Assembly (NCBI GenBank): GCA_028274465.1
Contig: CM051455.1
Location: 101,306,942 to 101,370,941, forward strand
DNA length: 64,000 nt
Direction: 5' to 3'
From: Plantago ovata
Taxonomy: Eukaryota > Streptophyta > Magnoliopsida > Lamiales > Plantaginaceae
The notes below the pieces were generated by a model. That model ran no database searches and was not told the DNA's origin. It was given only the letters and a program-made list of their open reading frames with translations. This document shows positions 35,036 to 46,765 of this stretch, piece after piece; positions within the stretch are counted from its first letter, which is position 1, and the number at the start of each line of letters is the position of its first letter. The position numbers and the translations under genes were made by a program.

Positions 35036-35665
35036 ATGGCGATCCTCACTCTCCGTCAGCTCATCATGCTCCTAATAGCAACCCTCCTCTCCATCACCAA
35101 CATGGCATCCCTCTCAGACTTCTCCTTCATCCTCTTCTCCATCTTCTACACACTCATCCTCTCCAAATTCGCCTTTCCCGCCACTTCAAACCCAAACCCT
35201 AACCCTCCTCCCGTTTTCACCCAATCCCAAACCAAACTTCTCTCCCTGTACGTCTCCTTCGCTGCAATCATCGGCTTACTCCTCCCAGTCGCCTACATAA
35301 TCGACGGCATTTACGCCGGAGATACTCTAAAAGTCCAGCCAGCTGCACCTCATCTGCTTTTACTAGCAGGTCAAGTGTTCATGGAAGGGGTTTCGTCTTC
35401 GGGTGATTTTGCGTTGCCTGTTCGTGTGTTTGTGCCTGTGTTTTACAATTCGAAGAGGATTTTTACGATTGTGGAGTGGATGAGGTGTGAATTTGATAAG
35501 AAGGGGAATGATGATTATGGGAGGATGAGGAGATTGTATGTTGGGAGAGGTTTGGCTGTTGCTAATATGGTTTTCTGGTGTTTTAACTTGTTTTGCTTCT
35601 TGTTGCCTGTTTTTCTACCTAAGGCCTTTAAGATTTATTACTCTAGTAGCAAAAAGACTACTTGA
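35036..35665 (+). CDS. Small plant multi-pass membrane protein, DUF7733-like
   Basis: An intronless 209-aa ORF. Hydrophobic segments occur at about residues 5-25, 27-46, 67-90 and 176-198, so it is probably an integral membrane protein with four transmembrane helices. A P/N-rich linker (about 48-62) lies between helices 2 and 3, and a basic segment (about 141-170, VEWMRCEFDKK...MRRLY) lies between helices 3 and 4. The C-terminus is basic (SSSKKTT). The pattern fits a plant-specific family known only by a domain-of-unknown-function number (DUF7733, from memory). Biochemical role unknown. The start chosen is the first Met; no upstream in-frame ATG. The gene stands alone on the plus strand, facing the MAPKKK genes tail to tail. 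Confidence 0.82.
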   Translation: MAILTLRQLIMLLIATLLSITNMASLSDFSFILFSIFYTLILSKFAFPATSNPNPNPPPVFTQSQTKLLSLYVSFAAIIGLLLPVAYIIDGIYAGDTLKVQPAAPHLLLLAGQVFMEGVSSSGDFALPVRVFVPVFYNSKRIFTIVEWMRCEFDKKGNDDYGRMRRLYVGRGLAVANMVFWCFNLFCFLLPVFLPKAFKIYYSSSKKTT

Positions 35666-36600
35666 TTCGACCAACCGTATGCTATGTTATGTATGTATTG
35701 CATTTAGGACTTGAACGGAGAGGTGCATGGTTCTATCTATGGTGATCCATTTTATAAGGTTGGTATAGGTGTGGATAAATAATGGGTTTATAATATTTGT
35801 ATAATAGTAGTGTAGATTTTGTAAAAGTGACAATCAATATGATTCTATGAATACATCATTCCTGTTGTAAATTGTTTCATCTATGTAATGTAGTTGCTCT
35901 ATATTGGTGAAAGAATACATATATGCATACGTAAAGTAAAGCAATGTCGTTGTTGTTGTAGCTTGTTGTTGTAGCTGCGCTTCATGCTTCATAAACAGTC
36001 TGTGCACATACCCTTCTCTATGTCTTACATGAACCGGGTCTATAAGTAACAAAATTAATAACAATACATCATTCATGTTCTCCATCTTTTCGACATTCTT
36101 GATCTCTGTACTGTAGTTGCTCTATATTGGTGAAAGAATGCATGTACGAACGTATGTAAAGCATTGTCTATCGTTGTTGTAGCTGTGGTGTATAAACAGT
36201 CTGTGCACCACATACTTCTCTATGCTACGGTCTGCAAACTTGTTGTTCTTACATGAACAGGATCTATAAGAATTCATACACATTGTACCAACAAATATGG
36301 TCAATGTTAGAATTTTCTTTTTGCATCAGAACCTTTGTGCTGGTTGGTCATACTAACAATGATGTTCTTGGTGTTAATGTGATGAATAGCTAAGCATGCT
36401 TTTAAGTTTGTACTAAGTATAAGTTCAGAGCTGAAGCAGCTTCACAAGCTTTCGGTCGTGGCCTTTTAGAACTTCTTTCAAGCTTCCATACCTTTCGTGC
36501 CATCTAGTGCAAACTGGAGATAAAGGATCGGGAACTCTAGGTAGATTGTGTATCATAACTGTATGAATTATCCAGCAGCGAGAACGAAATGCCATTAAAA
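35666..36600. other. Intergenic region with a tandem duplication
   Basis: Separates the convergent membrane-protein and kinase genes and probably holds both 3' ends. A roughly 160-bp segment beginning TAGTTGCTCTATATTGGTG is duplicated in tandem (copies start at 35891 and 36114, offset 223 bp), about 80% alike by eye. No coding region. Confidence 0.75.
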
Positions 36601-39477
36601 TTAGAGGCCAGGTCCTGGAAAATATGGCATCTTCCCCTGGATAATCTCAGGATCCCAGTAAGTGGGGCTATTTCTTCCCGGACCTCCTTGGCGCCTCGGC
36701 AAATGCCAGACACTTCGCTGAGATTGCATTCTAGATTGGTTCTGATGATGGTATGTGTTGGCTCCGGTTACAGCTGTGGTTATACTGGATCTTGTATTCT
36801 GGACAGATATAGGTGGTTGTAATGGTATCCTCCCATCGTGATGTTGAGGAGACCTTCGCTCTGGAACAACTTGTGACACCGGTCTTGATATGTTCCTTGG
36901 AGGATAGATACCGTTATGGCTGCATATATGAACAAACAGAATGAGGTAATTACAGGGTTAATTGTCATGCCTTATAAATGATTAATAGACAAGAAATGGA
37001 CCTTGAATTCATATTAGGGTGTGATAGTCCATAAGTTTGTATACCAGGTCTCTCTGAAACAAACTGGTGGAGATTTCTGGCATGATCAATGCCCTGTATG
37101 TAATCAATAATACATTAATTATTCCATTGACATGCAGTAACTGTAAAAGCCTTTGAAGAGTATATAACATGAAAGGTACCAAGTAATTTGTTGGAGTTGT
37201 TGAAACAGTATAACTGAGAGTTTGTTTTTCCACAGGTGCAGCAGCAGAACTCTTCACAAAAGGGTGCTCCAAAAGCTGAGCAGCCGAGGGACGATCAAGG
37301 AAATTCCGTTGCAAGCAAAGCCTTACAAAGTCCTTCCCTTCTCCTGAGAGGTTATCTGGAATCGTTGGAAGCTCTTTGGTACATCCAATCTTGAACATAG
37401 CCACAGCCTTCTCAACCGAAATATAATGCATCAATCAGAATGGCAGGTATTTTTTAATGCAAATATCTGAGTATTGAAAAATTACTAACCGCTCCGTGCT
37501 GGCTCCATGGTGGTTTGGCTGAAGCCATTTCCAGTACTGTGCACCCCAGGCTCCATATATCAACAGCTGGGTTACACTCATTCGAGTTCCTTATAATCTT
37601 ATGTGAGTAGCATAAGAGAAACAAGGAACCAGCTAAATAAAGTAGAAGTACATTATAGACATTTGACTTGCAAGAATCTGAAAGCAACTAACCTCAGGTG
37701 CCATCCAGTAAGGGAGCCCCTCAAATGCTAGCCTGTCGAATCGTCCTATAGTCTGTAAAAGCACACATGTCATATAGGACATCTTAACATTACATTTTAG
37801 ACAGTAACAAAGTGACTTAGGCTATATTATCTTCATCTTAAAATTGATAATTTTAAGTTTAGTTCAATTCAGATTCGGTTGATAGTATTTTATACTACAA
37901 ATAAATTCAGTTCACATGTCATATGTTTTGCCTTACATGCTTTGAAGTGCCAAAGCCAGCCAACTTGACACTGCCGTTTGGATCAACAAGTACAGTATCC
38001 CCTTTGATATCCCTGTAAAATACATGGTATGTTTGTTTACATATGAAGAAATGACCAGCCCTAGGTGGAAATAAAGTGAGTAGATGTACCTATGGACGGT
38101 GCTTGTCGAATGTAGATATGCAAGCCCAGACAACATTTGTTTAGTATAACTTCGGATTGCCGGTTCTCCTAATCTGCCATATTCTTGTAGAATCCTATGG
38201 ATGGAACCACCAGATACATATTCCGAATATACACACAGTTTCTCATCCACCTGAACAAAGATAATATTTAGGACCTATTAGTATATACCGTACCATCAGA
38301 CAGTAGTAGTTTTTCAATTTCCACAGATTTAACTGTATCAGAAAAAAGACACTATGCACACTTTCAGTTAATCAAGTGTTGAGATAAGGATGCAACTAAC
38401 CTTTTCAGATCCATAGTACTGTACAATATTGGGATGCCGTAAGCTGCTCAACATCACGATCTCCTGTGACAACATATAACTCATAGTAAGAAATCCTTCA
38501 CTAGTGCACAACTTAGTCTAAGATACCATAACTATAAGCAGCGTGCATTCGGGGGGGGGGGGAGGGGGGTTTCATAAACAACTCACTCGTTTGAGCTGCT
38601 CCGCACTTCTCTTTGACTCTGCATCATCAGGATGGAGTATCACCTCCTTGATTGCACACATTTCGCCAGTTTCACTAAAACCAACAGGATTATTACAATA
38701 AGATATTACACTACTTGTATGAATGATATGACTATTGATTTTCATTTGCAGAACAAGGGATCACAATCAAGAAACGAAGTGGTTCACCATGCCCAAATAT
38801 ATATAGTATATATGTATGTACCTGTTAAAACCGAGATATACGCATCCAAGAGGGCCCCTGGCAAGTAATTTCCCTTTCTTCCAGGGAGAGCCAGGAGGTG
38901 ATAACACCGATGTGGGAGAAGGTGTTTTGGAACTGGGAGGAAGTGGCAAGGGATGACACATGTGTTCTGTATCATTAGGCCATTTTGTATTCTGCAATGA
39001 TTCATGTCGTTGATGAATTCTAGAAGTAGTATGTAGTGGTGGAGTTGGAAGAGCAGAAAGTTTTGAAGAAGAAGGTGGATGATCAAAGGCGTTCCATGGG
39101 CGAAACACTACTTCGGGCACTTGAATAACCAGAGAAGAGCGTCTTCTGGAACCGATGGAAGAGGTGCGTGGCAGAGCCGGAACTGGTAAAACCGTTGTGA
39201 CACTTGGATGCACGGAGACACAACCATTTGTTTGTGAGGGTGAAGGGACAGTGGTGTCCTGTTGAAGAACGCAAAAGCTAAAGTCGACATCATCATCATC
39301 GCCGTCATCATCGTCAGAGAAGTTGTAGGTGAGACTACCTGATGATTCAGAGCTAAGGCTAGGACTTCTAGATTGTTGGTGAAAGAGTTGCCATACCTGC
39401 TCTCTCTTCACAACTGCTGAGACTAATTTCTCCCAGTTGTCATAGATGCATCTTCTTGACATTTTAGCTAGCTCCAC
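36601..39477 (-). CDS. MAPKKK-like pseudokinase, tandem paralogue of the YODA-like gene
   Basis: Ten coding exons: 39477-38822, 38674-38587, 38463-38401, 38250-38090, 38012-37937, 37752-37693, 37597-37490, 37407-37180, 37093-37002, 36919-36601. All introns are GT-AG and the sum is 1851 bp, 616 aa plus stop. The N-terminus is acidic and Ser/Pro-rich; the kinase domain spans about 202-430. Key residues: P-loop LARGPLG (first Gly is Ala206), VAIK Lys kept (Lys228), HRD kept (Asp324), catalytic-loop Asn is Thr329, DFG reads GFG (Gly342), activation-loop GSPYW reads GLPYW (Leu361). Exons 2-5 match the neighbour in length exactly. The frame is intact despite these losses, so it is probably a kinase-dead scaffold or regulator rather than a random pseudogene. 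The start could also be Met at 39462. Confidence 0.85.
38552..38569. repeat. Poly-G tract
   Basis: A G-rich run in an intron of the pseudokinase gene; a candidate for quadruplex formation and for length error in sequencing. Confidence 0.9.
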
Positions 39478-40602
39478 ATTAACTGGCTAAGCTAGCAGCT
39501 ACCTACTGGTACACAGTACTACTACTAGTACTTGATTGATTCTCAGACTAATTAGTCACAACCACATATCATGCATTGACTTAGAGAAAGTAACTAGATA
39601 CTAGTACCAAGTTAAGACACATTCGTTACGCGTTATTGCAATATGAATGGAAGAACTTGCATGTTTTGTCAACGCATGCATGTCATTTTCTGTCTGTCAA
39701 TTCAATGGAAATTGCTTATATTGCTAGAAAACAGAAAGCTTAGATGGAACGTAGTAGTAATGTTTGTATTAGTTTTAGCGTTTTGACCTGGGAGTCACTA
39801 CGATCTGGAAACTTAATTGGTTAACACTTTATTTTTGTTGATTTTTCGATATCCGGTTTGACCTCAAATTAATCATAATTAATTATGAAAAAATTAATTT
39901 TAAAAGTTATATTATACAAGAAGTATACTTTTATAATAGTATAATTTTAAAAATTATTTTTTTGTAACAAGTTATTATTCATTTGAGGTCAAATTAGACA
40001 TCGAAAAATCAACAAAAATAAAGTGTGTTAACCTATTAAGTTTTCGGAGGAAGTAGTATTTATTTTTTCTTGAACAAATCTTTACTCTCCACACTAGGAG
40101 TGGGGTTTGGTATGTGCTAGATATCACACTTTAATAGGCTTTCGCTTTCCCACCTTATTCTTTTTTCTTTCTTTTTTTTACTAAATTATGCGTCAAAAGA
40201 TTAACGATTTCATGATTCATTTTCTCCATCTTTTTCACTATACAACAATTATCCAGGCTCACTCTCTTGGCCTTCCCTTGTATCACAATCTACATTTACA
40301 TTTTCATCAGTGAGTGATACATACATATAACCAAGCTGCCTGCCTGCCTACCCCCCCTTCAAATTAGTAGTAGCCTTTAGTCATTTCTCTACGACTTCAA
40401 TTCCGCTTCTGAGATCGCGTGCATGCATATTCTTGACAGAGAGGAATCCTCTAAACTCATGATCACCTAAAACATAGGCATCTTCTTAACTGAGCCTCAT
40501 AAATCTTTACCCACTGCTGCGCCTTCTCAATAAATCGGCTAGCATGGGGTGAGGAAACTGACTTCTTCCCCTTGAGAACAAGTTGGTATATCATGAATGC
40601 AG
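39478..40602. other. Intergenic region between the two MAPKKK genes
   Basis: About 1.1 kb containing the promoter of the left gene and the 3' end of the right gene, with a MITE at 39801-40053. No coding sequence. A TATA element could not be chosen with confidence. Confidence 0.7.
39801..40053. mobile_element. MITE with long inverted repeats, upstream of the pseudokinase gene
   Basis: Left and right arms of about 80 bp are inverse complements with mismatches: AAACTTAATTGGTTAACACT on the left and GTGTGTTAACCTATTAAGTT on the right, then GTTGATTTTTCGAT. They are flanked by TA. Ends resemble the GGAGGAAGTA family seen in Stowaway-type MITEs. A related relic with the arm word GAACTCAAATTAATCATAA lies at 51731. 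It could fold as a long hairpin. Confidence 0.8.
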
Positions 40603-43600
40603 CTACACTCCTGACCCATGATGGCATGCCAAAGAGGACGAAGGTGTCAAATCTAGTGACGGTTTCAACTTCATGGGGTGGTCCCCTCTTATGAGTTCTC
40701 CGTTACTAGTCCTGCCATGCACTCCACGGAGGATGTCTGGGTCCCAGTATGATGGGCCGGAAGGGCGTTTTGGCAAATTGTTAACAAAATGTTCTGGTGA
40801 TAACATTGGTAAAGGGGTGTTGGACCCAGATATTGTACGGGGACTGGATATGGGCGAAGGAGACATTCTACCACTCCGGTGCTGTTGCGGTGACTTTGAA
40901 TATGGTAACGGACTCCCAATTGGAGACACTGGACACGACATGTTTCTTGGAATGTAACTATCACTGTCCATTTGAAGGAACCAAAGAAGAAGGGTAAGTA
41001 GATTTTACAACAAAGGACAAGAGTGCCACAAGCGAGTTCAGAGAAGTCCAGTAAACACAATTCTGAGAAAGAAAGAGACCTGGGATTCATAGTAGATTTG
41101 GATGCTCTAGATGAGTGTGTAGCCAACCGCTCTGTATCCAACTGCTGAAGACTCCTTGCATGACTAAGGCCCTACAATGATATGATCAAATCATTATCGA
41201 TTACTCGTACAGCTGCTAACAATAAAACATAAAATAACTACGGTTACAAAATCATGAATGATGATTCATATTTCTTGCAAATCGACCCTTTGGTATAAAA
41301 ATGTAATCGCAACATAAGAAGGTTCATCTAAGGGAGTAAAAACCCAGAATGAATAACAATGACAAGAATGAGACTTTGGGTTTGTAACAATTCGTACCAA
41401 GGTACGACAAAATGTAGAGGGGGTATAAGAAGTTCAACCAAGTTGCTGTTAAACGTTGAAAAAGAATAGGGTTCAAGTTTCAATTTGTCAATTTGGAGAA
41501 CCATAAAGGATGTTTCAAGACATCGGTATCAGAAATGAAATTTCAATGGCCTTCCACCAGTGCGCAATTTACACTGCTGAGCCAAGAGAAGACATAAAAT
41601 TTGCATCTTAAAAATCTTAACAAAGAAGAGGTAGTACCATGGACTTCACGGCACTGGTCATTGCAGGATGATCTGAAGATATACAAGTCAGAATTTGCTT
41701 GTCAATAGGAGGAGCATTTTTCACAAACGAATGCTCCAAAAGCTGGGCAGCTGTTGGACGATGCAGAGGATTCCGCTGCAAGCATAGCCTTACAAATTCT
41801 TTGCCTTCATCTGACAGGTCGTTCGGAATTGATGGAAGTTCTTTACTGTTGCCAATCTTGAACATAGCTGCCACCTATATGATTAAAGAATAACTCATCA
41901 GATGCTGATAACAGACACACTTCTTCGGTAACAAACCCCTCATAGAAATGAACGTCTAGAACAAAGGTTGGAACAGAAACCAGTTCCGAAGATTCTCCAA
42001 AACCCAAGTTACTAACCCCTTCATACTGGCTCCAAGGTGGTTTTGATGTAGCCATTTCTAAGACGGTGCATCCAAGACTCCATATATCAACAGCTAAGCT
42101 ACACCCACTAGAATTCCTTATGACCTCGGGAGCCATCCAATAAGGGCTACCTTTAAAGGATAATGGGCAGGACTGCCCTGCAATCTGTACAAATATAAGT
42201 AACAGATAAGCAGACAAAGCACTGGCAATAGATTTCATTTTCGCCTCGAATCAAATTTAGGCAGGACTTATCATTGAAAGACAATGTCCATACGAAGTCT
42301 TAAAAAAGTTAACCATGAAATTACATAAACCATCCCTGAAACATCATTCTTGCAAACTAGTATGCATATATTCAACAATAACATATAAATCCAAAATTTG
42401 AACGACAAAATTCTTGATCACGAGTATATCCCAAACTCAAACTTTTTAATGTAAACCTCATTTTTCCCATGAATGTATTATATTAATCATTTTACTTCTT
42501 AACTTTATCTTCCCTTTTAGATGCTTCTTTCTTAATTTTTCTTCTTCCCCTTCTTCACACTATTTTTTCTCTTATTCGTTTTCCAGAAATAGTTGGTTGC
42601 AGTGGCAGAGAGCGAGAGACACAGCTCCACCCAAGACGATAAATTGGGGCCATAGTGTAATGACACTAAAATTATAAATTGCATTAAATTCTCTTCAATA
42701 GTAAAATTGGCATCCAGTAAATTAGCGTATAATTCTATCTTTAATAATATAAACTTCCTTCTTCCATTGGTCAAAATATTGTGGACACATTTGTTATAAA
42801 GTGGGCAGTAATCAGTAATTAGTCATATCTTGAGAGGTGGTTTATGAACCCCTTAATACTCTCGCTATGCACTTCTTTAAGAATCATACAGTTTCACTAG
42901 ATTTGAACGGATAAATCAAGCTTACATGTTTTGCCATCCCAAAGTCTGCTAGTTTAACACGGCCATTTGGGTCCACAAGTATATTGGCCCCTTTAATATC
43001 CCTGCCATACAAGTACAATGTAATAACAAATTTTAATGACGGATGACGGATACAAAATCATGAAAAAGGTTTAAGAAAATTGATTCAGGTATCAATTTAC
43101 CTATGAACAGTTTTTTTAGCATGTAGGTATTCCAATCCTGACAAAATTTGCTGAGTGTAACTACGGATGGCAGATTCTCCAAGTTTACCGTATTCTTGTA
43201 GTATCTTATGGATGGATCCCCCAGATACATACTCCAAGTAGATATATAACTTATCTCTGACCTGATGACAGTAAAGAAAGTTCAGAATCAATATATGCAT
43301 GAAAAATATCTCATTGCATTCACACAAGGATTACATGTGAAAATGACTTACTGCCTCTGAACCATAATACCGCACTATATTAGGATGCGTTAAGCGACTC
43401 AAAAGTGAAATCTCCTGGAAGAAATACAAATAAAATCAAAAATTTCGTATAATATAGTATTAATAAAAATAAACAGCCAAATATGAGTGAGAGAGAGAGA
43501 TTTGCAGTTAAAAATATCATTTTACAGAAAATAGTTTATAAATCTTCTATAGCTAGAAGACTCACTTGTCCCAACTGCTTCACACTTTCCTTAGACTTTG

Positions 43601-45258
43601 TATCATCAGCAAATAATGTTACCTCCTTCATCGCACACATTTCACCAGTTTCACTAATACAGAAACACACCGCCACAAATCATGAAAATATGTTCAAGAT
43701 ATGAGTTTGTGAGACAACCGGAAACATAAAAAGCATCAATCGTTTCTTATTTGAGAATCAGTCCAAACGTGCCATAAATAAACACAGGTCTCATCAAGAA
43801 TCAAAGCCCCCAATGCAACTCACTCATATTAGCATTGGAGGATAAATAGTTTACCAACCTGTTAAAGCCAACATAAACATGTCCAAATGTTCCTCGGCCA
43901 ATTAACTTTCCCTTCTTCCATCGCGAAACAGGACTTGCAAGACTTTCAGCCCTTCCAGGACTGCGTGGTACAGAAGGCGATGTCACAGCTGAACTTGGTT
44001 GAGAGAAGGGCGATGAATTTGAAATGATAATTGGTGGGAGTGGCAGACGATGACTCTGTTGTTTTGCATCATCAGGCCAATTACTTGGCGATTCTGGATA
44101 TCCTCCGCCAGCTCTAGGATGAAGCGGTGTTACTGCCCCGCTATGAATCCTCGAACTCGGACCAGGGCTCGTCATTCTAGGACTAGGATTCTGTGAGTAC
44201 TCTGGGCTCCCTCTACTGGGTTGCCAAAACAACTGGCCTGCGATGTCACCTCCCATGGAATTATGCCCAGAAGTCTGACCTGAGCCAGGACTCGAGCATT
44301 GACCAGATCCAAGAAATCCAAGATCAGGATGAAACCTCCCAGCATTAAAAGCATAGCCAGGATATTGTTCGTAACCAGTGGTTCTTATTGGACTTCTACA
44401 GGGACTAGACATTGAGCTATCTGGAGCACTGCAAAAGGCACCATGTGGAGGGACCTGTAAATTTGGCACGTGATTACGAAGGGGTCGTCTTCTAGGAGGT
44501 GACGAAGAGACATTCTTACTGGAGAAGAGGTTGATCGGAGCTGACGACTCTCGTGATATTCCTTGTACTGAAGGGGCATGATCTTTGACCGAAATGCTTT
44601 AGAAAGATGAAAAGATAAACAACAGGTTAGCAAAGGTACAATATAGAAGAAAATGAAGATAGTGGAACTGTTTTACTTCCTTCCATGGTTAAAGGACTTC
44701 TCACCTTGAAGGGCTTGCAGCAGCAGTTCTACTGCTGGCATCATAGTCATTAGCCAAAGGACTAGGTTGACGTGAATCAAGTTGATCCTCACTCTCAATG
44801 GAACAGTCACTAGAGAGTGATGCAACTACCAGTTCAGCTTCCAAGTCACTAGGGTCCGGCCTACCCCGAATGCATGCAGGCCTCGGAATAGGGAGAAATA
44901 ATGATGGTTTCGAGACCCTTTCAGGTTTCTGTTTCATTGTTCCCCTTATTCCAGAATCTGTGTGACTCACATTCATAGGACGTAGTCCTGGAAGAGGAAG
45001 TGGTTGTGCTTGAGGCCTCTCGGCAAAGCTCTGGCATCGTGCTACATGTTTGGAAGGAGATGGAGACCTTGACACTGCTCTTGACTGCGACACTCTGTCT
45101 GAAACCGTGTCACTAGCACGTCTTCGAAGGACTCCTGGTCTACAGGATGGTTTACTTTCAGGACTTCTGAACTTCTTATGTATTGTGTCAATGAAGCTTT
45201 CTTTGCTGATTTTCTTTTTTGCTTCTTTCGATGATGACTTCCCCCACCATGACGGCAT
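40603..45258 (-). CDS. YDA: YODA-like MAPKKK (MEKK)
   Basis: Ten coding exons: 45258-44705, 44596-43859, 43653-43566, 43414-43352, 43261-43101, 43001-42926, 42184-42017, 41874-41638, 41171-41086, 40963-40603. The total is 2532 bp, 843 aa. The start is [16 protein letters not shown] just after a splice acceptor (45263), the usual start of YODA proteins. The N-terminus is Ser/Pro-rich with an RCQSFAERP block. The kinase domain spans about 414-690 with intact GRGTFG (418-423), CAMK Lys440, HRDIKGAN (Asp536), DFG (Asp554), GSPYWMAPE and the [10 protein letters not shown] end. The C-terminus is Ser/Pro-rich. Known family role: a MAPK cascade acting in stomatal patterning, zygote elongation and inflorescence growth. 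Confidence 0.93.
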
Positions 45259-45262
45259 ATTT

Positions 45263-46550
45263 TCTTGGATCAAAAATAAAAAAGACTATAAAGAGGAGTG
45301 ACCAGGTAGTCAATTATCACGACCGCTTTAACTTGTATACATAAAGAACTCTCCAAGTAATATATACAAAGCCAACTCATCTGATGCATACAACGTTTCT
45401 TGTGTTAACCGAAAAGGGAGCAAGCAATGTCTTAGATGTCATGAGACAGAATGCCTATAATTGGACAAATCGAAAACATTCAATTCAATCTACTCACCAT
45501 CAACCACTTTTTCAAATCTTTAGCCGTCTCACTCGGCCAATTTAATCAGATATATAAAGACTAGTGACCATGTAGTCAATTATGATGACCGCTTTAACTG
45601 GAATACATAAACAACTCTTCAAGTAATATATACAAAGCCAACTCATCTGATGCATACAACGTTTCTTATGTTAACCGAAAAGGGAGCAACCAATGTCTTT
45701 CTCTAGATGTCATCAGAATGACTAGAATTGGACAAATCTAAACCATTCAATTTACTCTTTTCCAATCAAATCTTTAGGCGTCTCACTCGACCAAGAAAAC
45801 TAAATTTAAAGTGGACTACTTTCATGAGCTCTTACAAATAAATGCACACAATCCTCCTTGCTCCTCTTTTTTCTTCTTCAGTTACTTAAAATCATTTGTC
45901 AAAATGACAAAGTGATGAATCTCCATTACTTCAAAACTTCAATTCCTAAATACCATCCCCATTTGAATACACACACATTCACCAATTCACCATCAAACCA
46001 TATATGATATATATACTACCAATTCATATAAACTTATAGAAAAGTTTATGCCTTAAATTAATTGACAAAATACCCATATGATTTTCGTATTTAAGCACCA
46101 AAATTGTAACTAATAAATATGCAGAATAATACTAACAGATCTAATAAGCATACTTGACAAAAACTCAGAACCAAGAAAAAGTAAGGGAGTAAGTAACTGA
46201 ATGTAATCTCAATCGCATTAAGAAACAAAGCCAGCAAAAGAAAAATGGAAGAAAACCCACCTCAAATTTGCAGCACTTCACATCAAAACAAGCAAGAAAA
46301 AAGCAGCAGCTCGGTCAGTTGCAGTGCAGAAAGAAAGAATGGATTTTTGGGGTTTAAGTTAGAAGGAAATGGGAAATCCCTAACGGCTAGATGCTTAAAA
46401 ACTACGCCGGAATAATTTAAGTGAGATTTTAAGTGAACAAATTCAACAAGAGATCGCGTAGAGAGAGAGAGACACAGATAGGGACAGAGTGAGAGAGAAA
46501 CAAACAAAGAGAGGAAAAAAGGGAAGATTTTCTGTAAATGAAGAATTTAT
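45263..46550 (-). promoter_or_regulatory. 5' UTR, long leader intron and promoter region of the YODA-like gene
   Basis: An acceptor (CCAAG then ATATGCCG) lies just before the start codon. A plausible leader-intron donor (GAG/GTGGGT) lies near 46260, so the intron would be about 1 kb. Upstream of it the minus strand is CT-rich (46440-46500), as common in plant leaders. The intron holds a tandem duplication (see 45297). Exact transcription start is unknown. Confidence 0.55.
45297..45790. repeat. Tandem duplication in the leader intron of the YODA-like gene
   Basis: Two copies of a roughly 240-bp unit begin GTGACCA(G/T)GTAGTCAATTAT at about 45299 and 45563, offset about 264 bp. Both contain CAAAGCCAACTCATCTGATG and CGTTTCTTRTGTTAACCG. 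Similarity is about 85% by eye. Confidence 0.85.
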
Positions 46551-46765
46551 TTAATAAAAATTATTTCTATAATAAAAAAGAAAAGAGGGAGAGAATCATC
46601 AAATCTAATTTAATTTAATTTGGGTGTAATCATTATTGTAAATTATATCATCAAAATATTGAGTATATTGTTTTCCTTCAGAAAACTTTGTCTATGTAGT
46701 GTACTTTGGTTTCTTTTGAGGTATTGGTTTTGGTACTCACTTTATTTTATTTTTCTTTTTTATTA

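Noticed and set aside
35008..35202. Second ORF at the start of the membrane-protein gene
   Set aside because: Shadow frame rich in H, L and P; the 35036 frame has transmembrane pattern and proper length.
42532..42774. A minus-strand ORF in a kinase intron
   Set aside because: Lies between exons 6 and 7 of the YODA-like gene, low complexity, no domain; intronic.
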